A stretch of DNA of 5,986 nt from Gemmatimonadota bacterium (lineage in GTDB: Bacteria > Gemmatimonadota > Gemmatimonadetes > Longimicrobiales > Longimicrobiaceae). Positions 5,302 through 5,986 of the stretch are shown in pieces. Location: the NCBI GenBank assembly GCA_019240375.1, contig JAFAYN010000420.1, positions 1 to 5,986 on the forward strand, in the 5' to 3' direction. The translations under genes were made by a program, and so were the position numbers. Positions within the stretch are counted from its first letter, which is position 1, and each line of letters begins with the position of its first letter. The notes under the pieces were generated by a model that saw nothing but the letters and a program-made list of their open reading frames with translations, was not told the DNA's origin and did not search any database.

Positions 5302-5986
5302 TCACCCCAGCCGGTAGAACGCCCGCGTGTTCCGCGCCGTCGCCGCCGCGAATTCCGCCGGGTCCTCCCCCCGCATCTCCGCAGCCTTCGCCGCCGTGAA
5401 GGCCACGAACGCGGGCTCGTTGGTCTTCCCCCGGTGCGGGACGGGAGCCAGGTACGGCGAATCGGTCTCCACCAGGATCCGGTCGGCGGGGACCGCGCGC
5501 ACCAGGTCCGCCCCCTCGTACTTCTTGAAGGTGATCATCCCCGAGAAGGAGACGTACCACCCCGCCTCCAGCGCCGCGTCCAGCTCCGCCCGTCCGCTGG
5601 CGAAGCAGTGCAGCACCCCTACCGTCCCCCGCGCCTCGTCCGCCAGGATGGCGCGCAGGTCGTCGTCCGCGCTGCGGGAGTGCACCACCACCGGGAGCCC
5701 GGTCTCCCGCGCGATCTCCAAGTGCCGCAGGAACGACCACCGCTGCGCCTCGCGGGGAGAGTTGTCGTAGAAGTAGTCCAGCCCGGTCTCCCCCAGCCCC
5801 ACCACGCGCGGCTCCCGGATCAGCTCCCGGATCTCGGCGAAGGCCTCCTCGCTCGCCTGGTCGGCCGAGTGGGGGTGGATCCCCACCGTGGCGTACACGC
5901 TGGGGAAGCGCCGGGCCAGCTCCACCGCCTCGCGGCTGCTGTCCGGGTACGTCCCGATGGTCACCAGGGTGTCCACCCCGGCGGCC
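5302..5986 (-). CDS. tatD: TatD-family metal-dependent hydrolase / DNase, 5' end cut by window edge
   Basis: This is a TIM-barrel amidohydrolase-fold enzyme. Characterised TatD proteins are Mg-dependent 3'-5' exonucleases linked to DNA repair and DNA fragmentation. Counting from the internal GTG at 5976, the visible metal and catalytic motifs are VGIHPH (31-36), GLGETGLDYFYD (60-71, Glu63), VVHSRSADDD (97-106, His99), HCF (123-125, His123) and ETDSPYLAPVPHRGKTNEP (170-188, Asp172), with NTRAFYRL at the end. The family is about 255-260 residues. About 228 codons are visible, and the frame continues through Ala-Ala-Gly before that GTG to the window edge. Roughly 30 N-terminal residues with the first HxH metal motif therefore lie outside, and the GTG is not the true start. 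The gene is convergent with the XRE-cupin gene, with 15 bp between stop codons and no visible terminator hairpin. Paralogues such as YcfH or YjjV cannot be excluded. Confidence 0.94.
   Translation of the reverse strand, partial: AAGVDTLVTIGTYPDSSREAVELARRFPSVYATVGIHPHSADQASEEAFAEIRELIREPRVVGLGETGLDYFYDNSPREAQRWSFLRHLEIARETGLPVVVHSRSADDDLRAILADEARGTVGVLHCFASGRAELDAALEAGWYVSFSGMITFKKYEGADLVRAVPADRILVETDSPYLAPVPHRGKTNEPAFVAFTAAKAAEMRGEDPAEFAAATARNTRAFYRLG

Noticed and set aside
5302..5976. tatD as a complete gene starting at GTG 5976
   Set aside because: The frame continues to the window edge, and the family's N-terminal HxH metal motif is absent from the visible part. The gene is therefore truncated by the window rather than short.
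1..5986. CRISPR array, tRNA/rRNA, insertion sequence or phage genes
   Set aside because: I found no regularly spaced repeats beyond the two-copy operator, no tRNA-like cloverleaf, no transposase or integrase motifs, and no terminal inverted repeats with target duplications.

Overview
This is a high-GC bacterial chromosomal window with six protein genes and no sign of plasmid, phage or insertion-sequence sequence. The genes are a bacillithiol-type glycosyltransferase (bshA), miaA, a mutL whose C-terminal domain keeps most endonuclease motifs, an EamA/DMT exporter, an XRE-cupin regulator and tatD. GC richness, GTG starts and bshA suggest a non-Firmicute bacillithiol producer. A Gemmatimonadota (Longimicrobium-like) source is my best guess, but it is an inference. 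Deinococcota or another high-GC phylum remains possible.

Layout: from 4640 down to 1, four genes read on the minus strand: EamA transporter, mutL, miaA and bshA, the last cut by the left edge. mutL and miaA overlap by four bases (GTGA) and are surely co-translated. A 91-bp gap with two small hairpins separates the transporter from mutL. A 151-bp gap containing a large near-perfect hairpin (685-736) separates miaA from bshA. Reading right from about 4738 is a small XRE-cupin regulator. It is convergent, with a 15-bp gap, with a tatD gene on the minus strand that runs off the right edge.

Functionally, mutL, miaA and bshA are housekeeping genes for mismatch repair, tRNA A37 prenylation and low-molecular-weight thiol synthesis. 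The transporter and the regulator form a separate divergent pair. Their roughly 97-bp intergenic region carries two copies of TGCGCA-N6-TGCACA spaced 27 bp apart, overlapping promoter-like -10 elements on both strands. This looks like a local regulatory switch in which the XRE-cupin protein controls itself and the exporter.

The points most worth a second look are the tandem operator-like repeat, the miaA-bshA hairpin, and a MutL zinc-site motif in which the usual Cys is Asp. I saw no CRISPR array, RNA gene or wholly new multi-gene system.
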